NCBI RefSeq assembly: GCF_004795105.1 | Contig: NZ_SSBL01000013.1 | Location: 1 to 64,000, forward strand | DNA length: 64,000 bases | Direction of reading: 5' to 3' | Source: Streptomyces sp. A0642 | GTDB lineage: Bacteria; Actinomycetota; Actinomycetes; Streptomycetales; Streptomycetaceae | Shown here: piece by piece, positions 48,842 through 57,992 of the stretch | How the letters are laid out: every line of letters begins with the position of its first letter | Position numbering within the stretch: position 1 is the first letter of the stretch | Translations under genes and position numbers: made by a program | The notes under the pieces: generated by a model | Seen by the model: only the letters and a program-made list of their open reading frames with translations | Databases searched by the model: none | What the model was told of the DNA's origin: nothing

Positions 48842-50440
48842 GTGACCGAACCGCACGACGAATTTCCGGACGGCCTCAGCCCCGCCGAGCTGGGCATGTG
48901 GCAGTCCTTCCGGACCGGGACCACCTACGACCTGCGCGCCCGTGACGCGGCGCGCGACGATCCCTTCGCCCCCTACGTGTGGGGCCCCGAGCGCAGCGTG
49001 GAGGCCCGCGTCGTCGCCCGGCTGCTGCTGAGCGGCCCGCAGCCCCGGCCGGGGCGGGTGGCGGCACTGAAGCTCCGGGGGCTGCGGATCACCGGGAAGC
49101 TCGAACTGGCGGGCGGCCGCGTCGATCCGTACGTGGAGATGACGGGCTGCCGCTTCGATGAGGAAGTCCTGCTGCCCGAGTGCCACTTCACGACGCTGCG
49201 GCTGGTGGGGTGCGCGATGCCCCGGCTGGAGGCGGCGCGGCTGCGCACCGAGGGCGACCTGCACCTGCCGCGCTGCCGGGTCGAGCGCGGGATCCGGCTC
49301 TCGGACGCCCAGATCGGCACGGATCTGCTGATCAGCCAGATCGACGTCGGTCCCGACCGGCAGGGACGGGCGCTCGTCGGCGACGGACTCGCCGTCGCCC
49401 AGGACCTCCAGGCCGAGATGATCGAGACGCTCGGGGAGCTGAGCCTGCGCGGGGCGAAGGTGGGCGGCTCGCTGAGCCTGCGCGGCAGCCGGCTCCGGGC
49501 CACGCAGGGGCGCCGCGCGCTGAACGCCCCGCAGCTGAGCGTGGAGCGGACGCTGTACATGAGCGAGGCCTGGGTCAGCGTGGACACGGGCAACCAGGGC
49601 ACCACTCCCCCGTACGGCATCGCCAACTCCCCCACACCGGCCCGCGGCACCCGCCCGCAGGCGTTCCGGTGCAGGGGCGGGGTGCGGCTGGACGACGGAC
49701 GGTTCGGTGACGCGATCGATCTGCACAAGGCCGTCTTCGTGCTGGCCGCCCACGAGGAACTCTCACTGCGCCGGACGGTCGCGCCGGAGCTCCGCTTCAA
49801 CCCGGAACGCCCGGCGCGGGGACGGGTCGTGCTCAACGGGGCGAAGGTCGTCACGCTCATCGACGTGTCGACCAGCTGGCCGGGCCCGGGCGGTCTGGCC
49901 ATGGGCGGTTTCGTGTACGAGAACCTCGTCCCGTACGGACACTTCCCGCTCTCCCGCCGACTGGAATGGGTGGCGGCGGCGACCCCGGAGTACGTGCCGG
50001 AGCCGTACGAACGGCTGGCCGCCGTCCTCCGCAGCAGCGGGGAGGACGCGGACGCGCGCGAGGTGCTGCTCGCCAAGCAGCGGCGCCGCCGCGAGACGCT
50101 GCCGCCCGCCGCGAAGCTCTGGGGCTTCGTCCAGGACTGGACGGTGGCGTACGGCTACCGGCCGGGACGGGCCGCGGTGTGGATGGCGGTGTTGTGGGCC
50201 GCGGGAACGGTGGCGTTCTCGCGGTACGAACCGGCGTCGATCACGGGGAGCGAGCACCCCGAGTGGAATCCGGCCCTGTACGCGCTGGATCTGCTGGTGC
50301 CGGTGATCAACCTGGGTCAGGACGGGTACTGGCGGCTGGAGGGCGGCTGGCAGTGGATCGCGGCGGCTCTGGTACTGCTCGGATGGATACTGGCCACCAC
50401 CGTCGCGGCGGGCGCCTCACGGCTGCTGCGCCGCGGCTGA
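48842..50440 (+). CDS. Beta-helix protein with C-terminal membrane anchor
   Basis: A 532-residue protein sometimes labelled membrane-associated oxidoreductase in Streptomyces; I see no redox motif. From residues 70 to 330 the sequence has a repeat-rich, strand-loop character ([72 protein letters not shown]) like right-handed beta-helix or pentapeptide-like solenoids. A helical part follows, and two hydrophobic segments end the protein ([15 protein letters not shown] and [20 protein letters not shown]). The start is a GTG with GGAG upstream. It diverges from hisD; function unknown. Confidence 0.78.
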   Translation: MTEPHDEFPDGLSPAELGMWQSFRTGTTYDLRARDAARDDPFAPYVWGPERSVEARVVARLLLSGPQPRPGRVAALKLRGLRITGKLELAGGRVDPYVEMTGCRFDEEVLLPECHFTTLRLVGCAMPRLEAARLRTEGDLHLPRCRVERGIRLSDAQIGTDLLISQIDVGPDRQGRALVGDGLAVAQDLQAEMIETLGELSLRGAKVGGSLSLRGSRLRATQGRRALNAPQLSVERTLYMSEAWVSVDTGNQGTTPPYGIANSPTPARGTRPQAFRCRGGVRLDDGRFGDAIDLHKAVFVLAAHEELSLRRTVAPELRFNPERPARGRVVLNGAKVVTLIDVSTSWPGPGGLAMGGFVYENLVPYGHFPLSRRLEWVAAATPEYVPEPYERLAAVLRSSGEDADAREVLLAKQRRRRETLPPAAKLWGFVQDWTVAYGYRPGRAAVWMAVLWAAGTVAFSRYEPASITGSEHPEWNPALYALDLLVPVINLGQDGYWRLEGGWQWIAAALVLLGWILATTVAAGASRLLRRG

Positions 50441-50451
50441 CCGGGGCGCGC

Positions 50452-50482
50452 GGCCCGCTGAAGGCGACCGGGGCCGCGGGCC
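50452..50482 (+). terminator. Possible terminator after the beta-helix gene
   Basis: GGCCCGC and GCGGGCC form a 7-bp stem with a loop of 17 bases, 11 bases past the stop and followed by TTGTG. The remaining 200 bases up to 50695 hold an AT-richer stretch (TTTCCTTTACTCTTTCTTGG, around 50583-50602) that may be part of the next promoter. Confidence 0.35.
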
Positions 50483-50694
50483 TTGTGCCGGACGGCCCGA
50501 AGGGGGTCGACCGGATGCGTCCGCCACCGTCCGCCCAGCGCCGTCGCACGGCCGGACCGACGGAAACAGGCCAGTTTCCACGATTTCCTTTACTCTTTCT
50601 TGGACCGTGCCAGGGCAACCCTCCCACTCGGCACCAAAGCTTCACAGCACGCCCCTGGCGCCGCCCCGACCTGCGCTTTTCAATGGTCTGCACC

Positions 50695-51720
50695 ATGCCT
50701 TTCCTCCGTACCCTGCTCCGTACCGCGCGCTTGATCCGGCACACCCCGGAGCTGTCGTCCGGGTTGCCCGCGGACCACGCGGTGATGCTCGACGCCCCCG
50801 ACGAGCGGCTCTCGCCCGCGCTGGTGGCCGCCGCCCTCGGGGAGTACGAGCCGGCGGCGAAGCTGCTGGCGACCACCCGGGACGCCGCGGAGTGGGAGAG
50901 CCGGGACCGCTATCTGATCCGGCTCGTGGCCTTCGCCCGCAACCGGGACGGCTGGCTCCGCGACTGGCTGGCCGCCGCCCCGCACGACGCCGACGCGCTC
51001 CTCGTCAAGGCCCAGCTCGCGGTCGGGCGGGCCTGGGAGTCGCCGGCCCGCGCGGAGCAGCTGCGCGCGGTCGGACCGATGATCACCGCGGCGGCGGAGA
51101 GCCAGCCGCGCGATCCGGTGCCCTGGCGCCTCGCCCTGGACCACGCCCGCGGCACGCACGCGTCGCACACCACGTTCGAGGCGCTGTGGGAGCAGGCCCT
51201 GCAGCGCTCCACGCACCATTACGGCTGCCATGTCGCCGCCCTCCAGTACCTCTCCGCGGCCTGGTACGGCTCGCACCGCGAGTGCTTCGACTTCGCCGAG
51301 CGGGCGGCCGAGGACTCGCTGCCCAGTTCCCTGGTGCAGGCGCTGCCCCTGCGCGCGGCGTTCGCGGTGCTGACCGAGGGGCCGGGGGCCGGGTTCACCT
51401 CGGTGCAGGAGGAGCGGATCGACGCCGCTGCGGATCTGGCGATCTCGCTGTCCGCCTCCTTCGCCCCGGGCGACCCGTGGCCGGCCGAGGTGCGCAACCT
51501 GCTCGCGTACGTGCTGGTGGCGCGGGGCCGCTGGGACGAGGCGCTGGAGCAGTTCCGGCAGATCGGACCCCATGCGGCGTCGTTCCCGTGGACCTTCGTG
51601 TCCGACGATCCGCTCGGCAGGTTCCTCGACGCACGGGACACGGCGCGGCTCCGGGTGGCCTCCGGGACGCCGCTTCGCCACCGGGGCGTCCGGGGACGGG
51701 CCCGCGGCCATTACGCTTGA
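50695..51720 (+). CDS. Hypothetical helical-repeat (TPR-like) protein
   Basis: A 341-residue soluble protein of unknown function. It is built of Ala/Leu-rich helices with aromatic residues at regular positions, like TPR proteins (AAALGEYEPAAKLLATT, LLAYVLVARGRWDEALEQFRQIG). No enzymatic motif is seen. The ATG at 50695 is the second of two nearby; 50683 is possible. No good ribosome site precedes either, so leaderless or AT-rich initiation is likely. The Lon-N protein gene follows five bases after its stop. Confidence 0.75.
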   Translation: MPFLRTLLRTARLIRHTPELSSGLPADHAVMLDAPDERLSPALVAAALGEYEPAAKLLATTRDAAEWESRDRYLIRLVAFARNRDGWLRDWLAAAPHDADALLVKAQLAVGRAWESPARAEQLRAVGPMITAAAESQPRDPVPWRLALDHARGTHASHTTFEALWEQALQRSTHHYGCHVAALQYLSAAWYGSHRECFDFAERAAEDSLPSSLVQALPLRAAFAVLTEGPGAGFTSVQEERIDAAADLAISLSASFAPGDPWPAEVRNLLAYVLVARGRWDEALEQFRQIGPHAASFPWTFVSDDPLGRFLDARDTARLRVASGTPLRHRGVRGRARGHYA

Positions 51721-51725
51721 CCGTT

Positions 51726-52469
51726 GTGACCACCGCTCGCCTGCCCCTGTTCCCGCTGAACGCGGTGCTGTTTCCCGGCCTCGTGCTGCCTCTGAACGTC
51801 TTCGAGGAGCGTTATCGCGCCCTGATGCGCGAGCTGTTGAAGACCGACGAGGACGAACCGCGCCGCTTCGCCGTGGTCGCCATCCGCGACGGCCGCGAGA
51901 CCGCCCCGACGGGCTCGGGCATGCCTGACGCGATGACCCGGCCCGTCGAGCGCGGCCCGGCGGACGGCTTCGGTCCGGACCCCGTCCAGACGTTCCACCG
52001 GGTCGGCTGCATCGCCGACGCGGCGAAGATCAGGGAGCGTTCGGACGGCAGCTTCGAGGTCCTGGCGACGGGCACCAGCCGGGTGAGGCTGCTGTCCGTG
52101 GACGCGAGCGGCCCGTACCTCACCGCTGAGCTCGAAGAGCTGGAGGAGGATCCGGGCGACGAGGCCCAGGCGCTCACCGAAGGCGTCCTGCGCGCTTTCC
52201 GCAACTACCAGAAGCGGCTGGCCGGCGCGAGCGAGCGCTCCCTGACCACGGGCGCGGACCTGCCCGACGAGCCGTCGGTCGTCTCCTACCTGGTCGCCGC
52301 CGCGGCGACCCTGGACGTCCCCGCCAGGCAGCGGCTCCTCCAGGCCCCGGACACCGCGACCCGGCTCCGCGAGGAGCTGACGATCCTGCGCTCCGAGACG
52401 GCCGTCATCCGCCACCTTCCGTCGCTGCCCGCCGTGGACCTCACCCTCGCCCCGACCCACCCCAACTGA
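51726..52469 (+). CDS. Lon N-terminal (PUA-like) domain protein
   Basis: A 247-residue protein equal to the N-terminal substrate-recognition domain of Lon protease standing alone. Seen: ARLPLFPLNAVLFPGLVLPLNVFEERYR at the N-terminus, the family signature, then GTSRVRLLSV and a helical C-terminal part. No AAA+ or peptidase domain is present. Stand-alone LonN proteins are widespread in actinobacteria and of unknown role. The GTG at 51726 stands five bases after the TPR-like stop; the two are probably cotranscribed with ybaK. Confidence 0.93.
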   Translation: MTTARLPLFPLNAVLFPGLVLPLNVFEERYRALMRELLKTDEDEPRRFAVVAIRDGRETAPTGSGMPDAMTRPVERGPADGFGPDPVQTFHRVGCIADAAKIRERSDGSFEVLATGTSRVRLLSVDASGPYLTAELEELEEDPGDEAQALTEGVLRAFRNYQKRLAGASERSLTTGADLPDEPSVVSYLVAAAATLDVPARQRLLQAPDTATRLREELTILRSETAVIRHLPSLPAVDLTLAPTHPN

Positions 52470-52491
52470 GCGACCGGAGGGCCCCTCCCCC

Positions 52492-52995
52492 GTGGCGAAG
52501 AAGCCGAAGAAGCAGCCCCAGTCCGGCGGCACCCCCGCGACGGTCGCCCTGACCGCGGCGGGCACGGAGTTCACGGTGCACGCCTACGAGCACGATCCCG
52601 CCTCGGCCTCCTACGGCGAGGAGGCGGCCGAGGCCCTGGGTGTCTCCCCCGACCGGGTGTTCAAGACCCTGGTGGCCGACGTGGACGGCCACCTGACGGT
52701 CGCGGTCGTCCCCGTCGCGGGCTCCCTGGACCTCAAGGCCCTGGCCTCGGCGGCCGGCGGCAAGCGCGCCACCATGGCGGACCCGGCGGCGGCGGAACGC
52801 ACCACGGGCTATGTACGCGGCGGCATCTCGCCCCTGGGCCAGCGCAAGCGGCTGCCCACGGTGCTGGACGCGTCCGCGCGAGCGCACGCGACGATCTGTG
52901 TGTCGGCCGGCCGCCGGGGCCTGGAGGTCGAACTGTCCCCCACCGATCTGGCGGCGCTGACGGACGCGGTATTCGCCCCGATCGGGCGAGCCTGA
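52492..52995 (+). CDS. ybaK: Cys-tRNA(Pro)/Cys-tRNA(Cys) deacylase
   Basis: A 167-residue trans-editing protein that hydrolyses misacylated aminoacyl-tRNA, of the YbaK/EbsC type. Seen: the N-terminal TPATVALTAAGTEFTVHAYEHD, SYGEEAAEALGVSPDRVFKTLVADVDG with the conserved Lys, and GYVRGGISPLGQRKRLPTV, the family signature. The start is GTG with a basic leader KKPKKQ. GGAGG lies about 13 bases before it. The gene follows the LonN protein after 22 bases. Confidence 0.93.
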   Translation: MAKKPKKQPQSGGTPATVALTAAGTEFTVHAYEHDPASASYGEEAAEALGVSPDRVFKTLVADVDGHLTVAVVPVAGSLDLKALASAAGGKRATMADPAAAERTTGYVRGGISPLGQRKRLPTVLDASARAHATICVSAGRRGLEVELSPTDLAALTDAVFAPIGRA

Positions 52996-53095
52996 GGGCT
53001 GTCCCGGTCACGGGAAGGGAGGGCAGGGGACGAGCCCCGTCGCAGCAGCCCTGCTCACGCCGACGCCACGACCCGAACGCCCCGATCCGGCTGGC

Positions 53096-53839
53096 TCAGG
53101 CCGACGGACCGGACGACGGCGGGCCCCCCTCGGGCGAGGACGAGGGCGAAGGGGACGACGAAGGCGAAGGGGTGGCCGACGGCGAGGGAGCCCCGGGCGC
53201 GGGCCCTCCGTAGACCCCCCACTCCGGCTCCGCGTCCCGCGGCCCGAACATCGCCGTCAGCCCCAGATGCACCGCCATCGCCGCCAGCGACCACGCGAGC
53301 AACGCCCCCTTCGCGTGCAGCTCCAGCGGTGCGTCGAAGACCACGCCCTTGCCGACCTCGCGCGCGTGGGCGACCACATCGTCCGTCGGTCCCAGCCGGG
53401 TGCCGATCTGCCACGCCAGGAGCGAACCGAGTACGCCGCCCACCGCGAGCGCCACCACGAAGGAGATCCCGCCCTTCCGGTGGAACCAGAAGACCAGCGC
53501 CGCGCACACCGCACCGAAGGCGAGCGCGAGGAGCGCGAACGTACCGTCGGCGCCGATCGCCTCCTCGCCCTCGCTGTCGCTGAGGAAGACGGCCGTGTCG
53601 TCGGAGACCAGCGGAACGCGCGGAGCCAGCCACAGCCAGAGCAGCCCGAGTGCGACCCCGGCGACCGTCACGGCGACGGCGACGAGGGCCGCCCGGCGCA
53701 GTTCCGCACGGAGTTCCGCGTCCTCGGGCGACCGCAGCAGGGTCCCGAGGTGGGAGCCGCCGGGGCCGCCCCCTTTCGGCGGCTTCTGCCACGGGTCGTG
53801 GGGCGAGGGCTGGTGCGGCGGCGTCAGAGGTGCTGTCAC
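53096..53839 (-). CDS. DUF2567-like membrane protein
   Basis: A 247-residue protein with a Pro/Gly-rich cytoplasmic N-terminus (residues 1-45), four hydrophobic segments (about 49-70, 98-118, 124-143 and 178-194) and a Ser/Pro-rich tail of short SPSSSPSPSSSPEGG repeats at the C-terminus. Two acidic extracytoplasmic loops lie between the segments (SDSEGEEAIGAD). I recognise the general DUF2567 pattern, function unknown. It is followed downstream by a 100-base spacer and preceded by the ABC permease, both on the minus strand. Confidence 0.7.
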   Translation of the reverse strand: MTAPLTPPHQPSPHDPWQKPPKGGGPGGSHLGTLLRSPEDAELRAELRRAALVAVAVTVAGVALGLLWLWLAPRVPLVSDDTAVFLSDSEGEEAIGADGTFALLALAFGAVCAALVFWFHRKGGISFVVALAVGGVLGSLLAWQIGTRLGPTDDVVAHAREVGKGVVFDAPLELHAKGALLAWSLAAMAVHLGLTAMFGPRDAEPEWGVYGGPAPGAPSPSATPSPSSSPSPSSSPEGGPPSSGPSA

Positions 53840-53896
53840 CGTGCCATCGTGCCAGGCGTCCCCGTGCCGCGCCTCACCGGACCGGGGGCCCGCCCC

Positions 53897-54799
53897 TCAC
53901 CGCACCGCTGCCCTGCGGTACGCCCACGCCGCCACGGCGAGCGAGAGGACGCCCACAGCGGCGCAGACGGCCAGATCGACGGCGACGACGGCCCAGTCGG
54001 GGTGGGCGTCGAAGGACCGGGAGAGCGCCTCGACTCCGTACGTGGACGGCAGCAGGTCACGGGCCCATCCGATCGGCTCCGGCAGCCGGGCCGCGGGGAG
54101 CACTCCCAGCAGCAGCGCCGCGGACATGCCGAGCTGTCCCAGCAGGGTCGCGAGCTCCTGACGCGGCGCGAGCAGCCCGAGGGCGGCGCCGAGGCCGGAG
54201 AGGGCCGCGCCGGAGAGCGGGATGACGGCGACGAGCACCCACAGGTGGGTCATCGGCAGCCCGAACAGCACGCTTCCGGTCACGGCCGTCACGATCGTGC
54301 CGGGCACGGTGAAGGAGGCGTAGGCCCCGGCCGTACCGAGGACCACGGCGGCGGGCGGCACCGGCAGGGTCGCGTAGTGGTCGAGTCCGCCGCCGGCCCG
54401 CAGCTGCCCGAAGTACTGGGCGAGCAGGTTCAGCGCGACGAAGGCGACCACCAGGACGCTGGAGCCGGCCACGACGGCGCGGGCCTCGGAGCCGCCGTCC
54501 ACCACCCCGCGCATCAGGACCATGATCCCGACGGACTGGAACGTCGCCACGAAGAGCAGCGGGATACGGGCGACCCGGGCCCGGGACAGCTGGGCCCGGT
54601 AGACCGCGGCGAGCGAGGGGAAGAGCCGGGCACGCGGGGCGAGCGGCGCGGGCGCCCCGCCCTGCACGCCGCCGTCATCCCCCGCCGGGCCGGGCGGGCC
54701 GGCGGACCGCGTCGCACAGCCCGCCGCGCTCTCCGGGCCGCCCGCACCCTCCCGGCCGTCCCGGCCTGACACCGCTTCCGCAGGAACGATGCTCGTCAC
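53897..54799 (-). CDS. ABC-2-type exporter permease subunit
   Basis: A 300-residue permease with six hydrophobic segments, preceded by a Gly/Ala/Pro-rich cytoplasmic N-terminus of about 60 residues that is longer than usual. Typical ABC-2 stretches are YRAQLSRARVARIPLLFVATFQSVGIMVLM and LNLLAQYFGQLR, and the end AVAAWAYRRAAVR. The GTG at 54799 has GGAG about ten bases before it. It pairs with the ATPase gene 79 bases upstream; together they form an ABC exporter of drug-resistance type (DrrA/DrrB-like). Substrate unknown. Confidence 0.9.
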   Translation of the reverse strand: MTSIVPAEAVSGRDGREGAGGPESAAGCATRSAGPPGPAGDDGGVQGGAPAPLAPRARLFPSLAAVYRAQLSRARVARIPLLFVATFQSVGIMVLMRGVVDGGSEARAVVAGSSVLVVAFVALNLLAQYFGQLRAGGGLDHYATLPVPPAAVVLGTAGAYASFTVPGTIVTAVTGSVLFGLPMTHLWVLVAVIPLSGAALSGLGAALGLLAPRQELATLLGQLGMSAALLLGVLPAARLPEPIGWARDLLPSTYGVEALSRSFDAHPDWAVVAVDLAVCAAVGVLSLAVAAWAYRRAAVR

Positions 54800-54878
54800 C
54801 TGGCGCTGCTCCTGTTCGGTCCCTGTCCGGCCACACACCCGCACCGGTCCGCTGCGGCCACCGCACTGCTGATCCCGC

Positions 54879-55904
54879 TCACGACTTGACCAGCCCCTTG
54901 GTCGCATCGGTGGCGTCCCCGCCGAGCGCCAGATACACGTCTTCGAGGCTGGGCGTCGCCAGGGTGAAGTCGTCGAGTGCCGCGAAGGCCGCGCCACCGG
55001 TGACCGCGGCGACCGCGGCCCTCGCCTCGTCCGGCCCGAGCCGCAGCACCCAGCGGCGCCCGGACTCCTGCGCGGACGCCCGCAGGGCGGCGACCTCGGG
55101 GACCTCGAGCGGGGCCCGCTCGCGCCACACCAGTTCCACCCGCACCTCGCCCGCGACCCGCTCCTTGAGCCCGGCCGGGGTGTCGCAGGCGATGACCTTG
55201 CCGCGTGCGATGACGGCGACCCGGTCGAGGACGGTCTCGGCCTCGATGACGTTGTGGGTGACCAGCAGCACCGTCGCACCGCGTTCGGCACGCCGCCGGT
55301 CGACGGCTGCCCAGACGGCGCGCCGGGCCACGGGGTCCATGCCGGTCGTCGGCTCGTCGAGGATGAGCACCGGCCGCTCCCCGACCAGCGCGGCCGCGAC
55401 GCAGGCGAGCCGCCGCTGCCCGCCGGAGAGCTTCTTCAGGGGCCGGCCGGCGAGTTCACCGAGGCCGAGTTCATCGAGCACCGCGTCGCGTTCGGCCCGG
55501 GCCTCGCGCACGGGCAGGCCGCGCAGCCGCCCGGTGGTCTCGGCGGCGAGGCCGACGGTCAGCTCGTCGAGCGCGGTCGACTCCTGCCCGAGGTAGCCGA
55601 TCAGCCGGGAGGCCCGTTCCGGGTGGCGGACGAGGTCGTGGCCCAGCAGGTCGACGCTGCCGGAGTCGGGCCGCATCAGTCCGGTGAGCTGTCGTACGAG
55701 GGTGGATTTACCGGCGCCGTTGGGGCCGAGCAGTCCGAAGATCTCACCGCGCCGGATGTCCAGGCTGATGCCGTCGGTGGCGCGCACCTCGGGTGTGGCG
55801 GGGGTGCCGCGCCGCCCGCGGGCCGCGGGGTAGGTCTTCACCAGGTCGCGCACCGCGCACACGGTGCCGTTCGCCGTCTGCGCCTGTGCTGTGCCCGTAC
55901 TCAC
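54879..55904 (-). CDS. ABC transporter ATP-binding protein (DrrA-like)
   Basis: A 341-residue ATPase. Walker A GLLGPNGAGKST (about residues 58-69), signature LSGGQRRLACVAAAL, Walker B VLILDEPTTGMDP and the H-loop VTHNVIEAE are all intact. The C-terminal 100 residues beyond the NBD are the extra domain of DrrA/CcmA-type exporters, ending GDATDATKGLVKS. The GTG at 55904 lacks a clear ribosome site and may be leaderless; upstream frame to 56006 looks non-coding. It forms an operon with the permease. Confidence 0.95.
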   Translation of the reverse strand: MSTGTAQAQTANGTVCAVRDLVKTYPAARGRRGTPATPEVRATDGISLDIRRGEIFGLLGPNGAGKSTLVRQLTGLMRPDSGSVDLLGHDLVRHPERASRLIGYLGQESTALDELTVGLAAETTGRLRGLPVREARAERDAVLDELGLGELAGRPLKKLSGGQRRLACVAAALVGERPVLILDEPTTGMDPVARRAVWAAVDRRRAERGATVLLVTHNVIEAETVLDRVAVIARGKVIACDTPAGLKERVAGEVRVELVWRERAPLEVPEVAALRASAQESGRRWVLRLGPDEARAAVAAVTGGAAFAALDDFTLATPSLEDVYLALGGDATDATKGLVKS

Positions 55905-56050
55905 GAGGTACGAGACTACGGGGTCCGGGGACCCGCATGACGCCCGGGGCCGCACCGATCGGGCATCAATGCGGCAATTGCGTGGCGGGGTGGGCACCTC
56001 GCCCACCGAGGCTGCGCCGGACCCGGGACGGACTCGGACCGGGACGGACC

Positions 56051-56118
56051 CGGACCCGGGACGGCCTCAGTCCCGGGACGACCTCGGACCCGGGACGGCC
56101 TCAGTCCCGGGACGGCAC
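56051..56118. repeat. 34-base tandem repeat copying the 3' end of the NYN gene
   Basis: Two units, 56051-56084 and 56085-56118, are identical except at three of the last five bases. Each holds the complement of TCCCGGGACTGAGG, and the second spans the NYN gene's true stop at 56101. Further degenerate copies of the CCCGGGACGG core reach back to about 56030. The stretch 55905-56050 holds no gene; it carries the ABC ATPase promoter. Confidence 0.8.
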
Positions 56119-57456
56119 CGCGTTCTCCGGTTTGCCGGCGGACGCGTGCCGGTCGGCCGACGCTGCGGGCTTCTCCCCCGCGGGCGCGTGCTCCGCGGCG
56201 GCCCGTACGTCGATCTCGCGCCAGAATCCCGCCCGGATCGCGTACCGGTCGTGCTCGTCGATCTGGTCGTCCTTGTGGGCGAGCAGTCCGAACCGGGCGG
56301 CGTACCGCAGGAGCTCGCCGTCGATGCGGTGCGGGATGCGGGGGTACATGGTGGACAGCTTCTGCAGATGGACGGTCTCCGGCAGGCGCTCCATCCAGCG
56401 CCGGGCGAAGACCTGCCCCACCTCGAAGGGGTCGCCGCCGACCGTGGTGATGTCCTCCTCCCGGTCCGCCCAGCGCTGCTCGGCGCTGGTGAGCTGGGCG
56501 AGCGTCGGCAGGGAGGCGGTCTCCGGGGGTTCGCCGAGGGGGCCGCCGCGCTCCACCCAGCCCCGGTCGGACGACCAGCGCAGGGTCGCGTTGGCGGGCG
56601 GCGGGGCCGGGTGCTGCCGGTCCGCCTGTGCGGCGGGGCCCCGCAGAGCGCCCGCGAGGTCCTTCGGGGTGGGCACGCCCCTGCCGCCGTGGCCGTGCGC
56701 GGTGGTGTGGCCGGGCGTCTCGTCGTCGGCCTGCGCGGACGTGCCGTTGCGGGCGGCTTCGGCCTGGGCCTCCTGCGCCTCCTGGGCTTCCTGGGCCCGC
56801 TCGGCGGAGGCCGCGAGGGCCGCCTCCGGCAGCGGCGCGGAGAGGATCGCCGCGATCTCGGGGCGCGGGACGGGAGGCGGGGCGCAGGCCCCACCGGTCT
56901 CCTTGGCCCGGACCGCCTGGGTGATCCAGGCCCGGTCCAGCACGCGCCGCTCGTCGGCCTCGGCGACCAGGTCCTCCGACTGGTTGTAGTCGCCGTCGGC
57001 GGCCTGCACGGCCCAGAGGTGGACGGCGACGCCGTGTTCCTTGGCGGACATCAGGCCGGGCAGCAGATCGCCGTCACCGGTGACCAGGACGACGTCCGAG
57101 CAGGCCCGGTTCCTGGCGAGTTCGGTGAGTTCGGCGTGCATCGCCGCGTCGACGCCCTTCTGCGCCCACCGCCCGTCACTGCGGGTCAGGGCGCCCAGCC
57201 GGACCGTCACCCGCGGCATGACGCGCAGCCTGCGGTGTTCGGGCTGCGGTACGCGGTCGGGGGCGCCGTCGAACCAGTAGATACGCAGCAGCGGCTGTTC
57301 GGTGTCCGCCTCGGCCCGCTCTCTCAGACCCTGGATCAGCGCCGCGTGGTCGACGGTGATGCGCGAGCGGGCGGGTTCCCCCGCCAGCAGACTCGCGGCT
57401 GCGCCCAGCAGGTAGCCGGCGTCCACCAGGACGACGCAACGGTCCACGCGTTCCAC
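56101..57456 (-). CDS. NYN-domain (PIN-like) protein
   Basis: A 451-residue protein with an N-terminal NYN domain of the PIN-like RNase superfamily. The acidic metal-binding residues are in VVLVDAGYLLG, QKGVDAAMHAE and DVVLVTGDGDLLPG. A long middle part holds a coiled-coil-like EAQEAQEAQEAQ repeat (about residues 222-233) and a Gly/His-rich linker; the C-terminal 170 residues form a second unknown domain (ITTVGGDPFEVGQVFARRWMERLPE). It probably acts on RNA. The GTG at 57456 is used; GTG at 57447 has a better-spaced AGAGG. Its last codons and stop lie in a 34-base tandem repeat. Confidence 0.85.
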   Translation of the reverse strand: MERVDRCVVLVDAGYLLGAAASLLAGEPARSRITVDHAALIQGLRERAEADTEQPLLRIYWFDGAPDRVPQPEHRRLRVMPRVTVRLGALTRSDGRWAQKGVDAAMHAELTELARNRACSDVVLVTGDGDLLPGLMSAKEHGVAVHLWAVQAADGDYNQSEDLVAEADERRVLDRAWITQAVRAKETGGACAPPPVPRPEIAAILSAPLPEAALAASAERAQEAQEAQEAQAEAARNGTSAQADDETPGHTTAHGHGGRGVPTPKDLAGALRGPAAQADRQHPAPPPANATLRWSSDRGWVERGGPLGEPPETASLPTLAQLTSAEQRWADREEDITTVGGDPFEVGQVFARRWMERLPETVHLQKLSTMYPRIPHRIDGELLRYAARFGLLAHKDDQIDEHDRYAIRAGFWREIDVRAAAEHAPAGEKPAASADRHASAGKPENAVPSRD

Positions 57457-57716
57457 CCTCTTCCAGGATTTTCGGGAACGGTTCGGCGGGTCCGGTCTTC
57501 GCGAAGGAGGCGGAACCGCTTACTCAGGGTTTCCTTCGAGTCTGCCCGACCACAAGGGGGTTGACGGCCGGAACTCGATCATCGGCGTGGCGGATCCGGA
57601 AAACGGCGCATCATACCCCCTCGCTACGCACGGTAATGATCCAACATGCGATGTTTATCCGATTATGTGAATCTGACAGCGGTCCTGGCCCCGAGAGTCC
57701 CCCTAGGAGGAACACC

Positions 57717-57896
57717 ATGGCCAAGAACAAGAACCGCAAGCAGGGCAGCCAGCAGGACCGCGCGTCCGAGTCGGAGCGCGGTGCGCAGGAGGCACGGTCC
57801 ACGGCTTTCGAGTCGCAGAACCAGTCCCAGGCGCAGGCCCAGGGCAGCCCTGCCGATGTTGCGCGTAAGCATCAGCGGCGCTTCGGCCACAACTGA
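57717..57896 (+). CDS. Small hydrophilic conserved Streptomyces protein
   Basis: A 59-residue Gln/Ser/Arg-rich soluble protein, starting MAKNKNRKQGSQQ and ending VARKHQRRFGHN, with a run of SQAQAQ repeats in the middle. It has no predicted membrane segment and is probably disordered. The ribosome site AGGAGG stands exactly six bases before the ATG, the strongest in this window, so it is probably made in quantity. A perfect-looking terminator follows 35 bases later, so it is a single-gene unit. Function unknown; similar small proteins recur in Streptomyces. Confidence 0.85.
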   Translation: MAKNKNRKQGSQQDRASESERGAQEARSTAFESQNQSQAQAQGSPADVARKHQRRFGHN

Positions 57897-57930
57897 CCGG
57901 ACTTCTCCGGTACGGCCACAGGCCGGTAGC

Positions 57931-57969
57931 CGAGAGGGGCGCACCCGCTTTCGCGGGGCGCCCCTCTCG
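57931..57969. terminator. Strong hairpin between the small protein gene and dnaE
   Basis: CGAGAGGGGCGC, a bulged A, and CCCGC pair with GCGGG and GCGCCCCTCTCG around a TTTC loop, giving 17 bp. It can end both the plus-strand small gene and the minus-strand dnaE transcript (stop at 57993). Confidence 0.85.
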
Positions 57970-57992
57970 TGCGTGTGCGTGCGGGCGGTCGC

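Noticed and set aside
48688-48924. N-terminal extension of hisD
   Set aside because: It would overlap the divergent gene and has no similarity to HisD; the family start lies at 48687.
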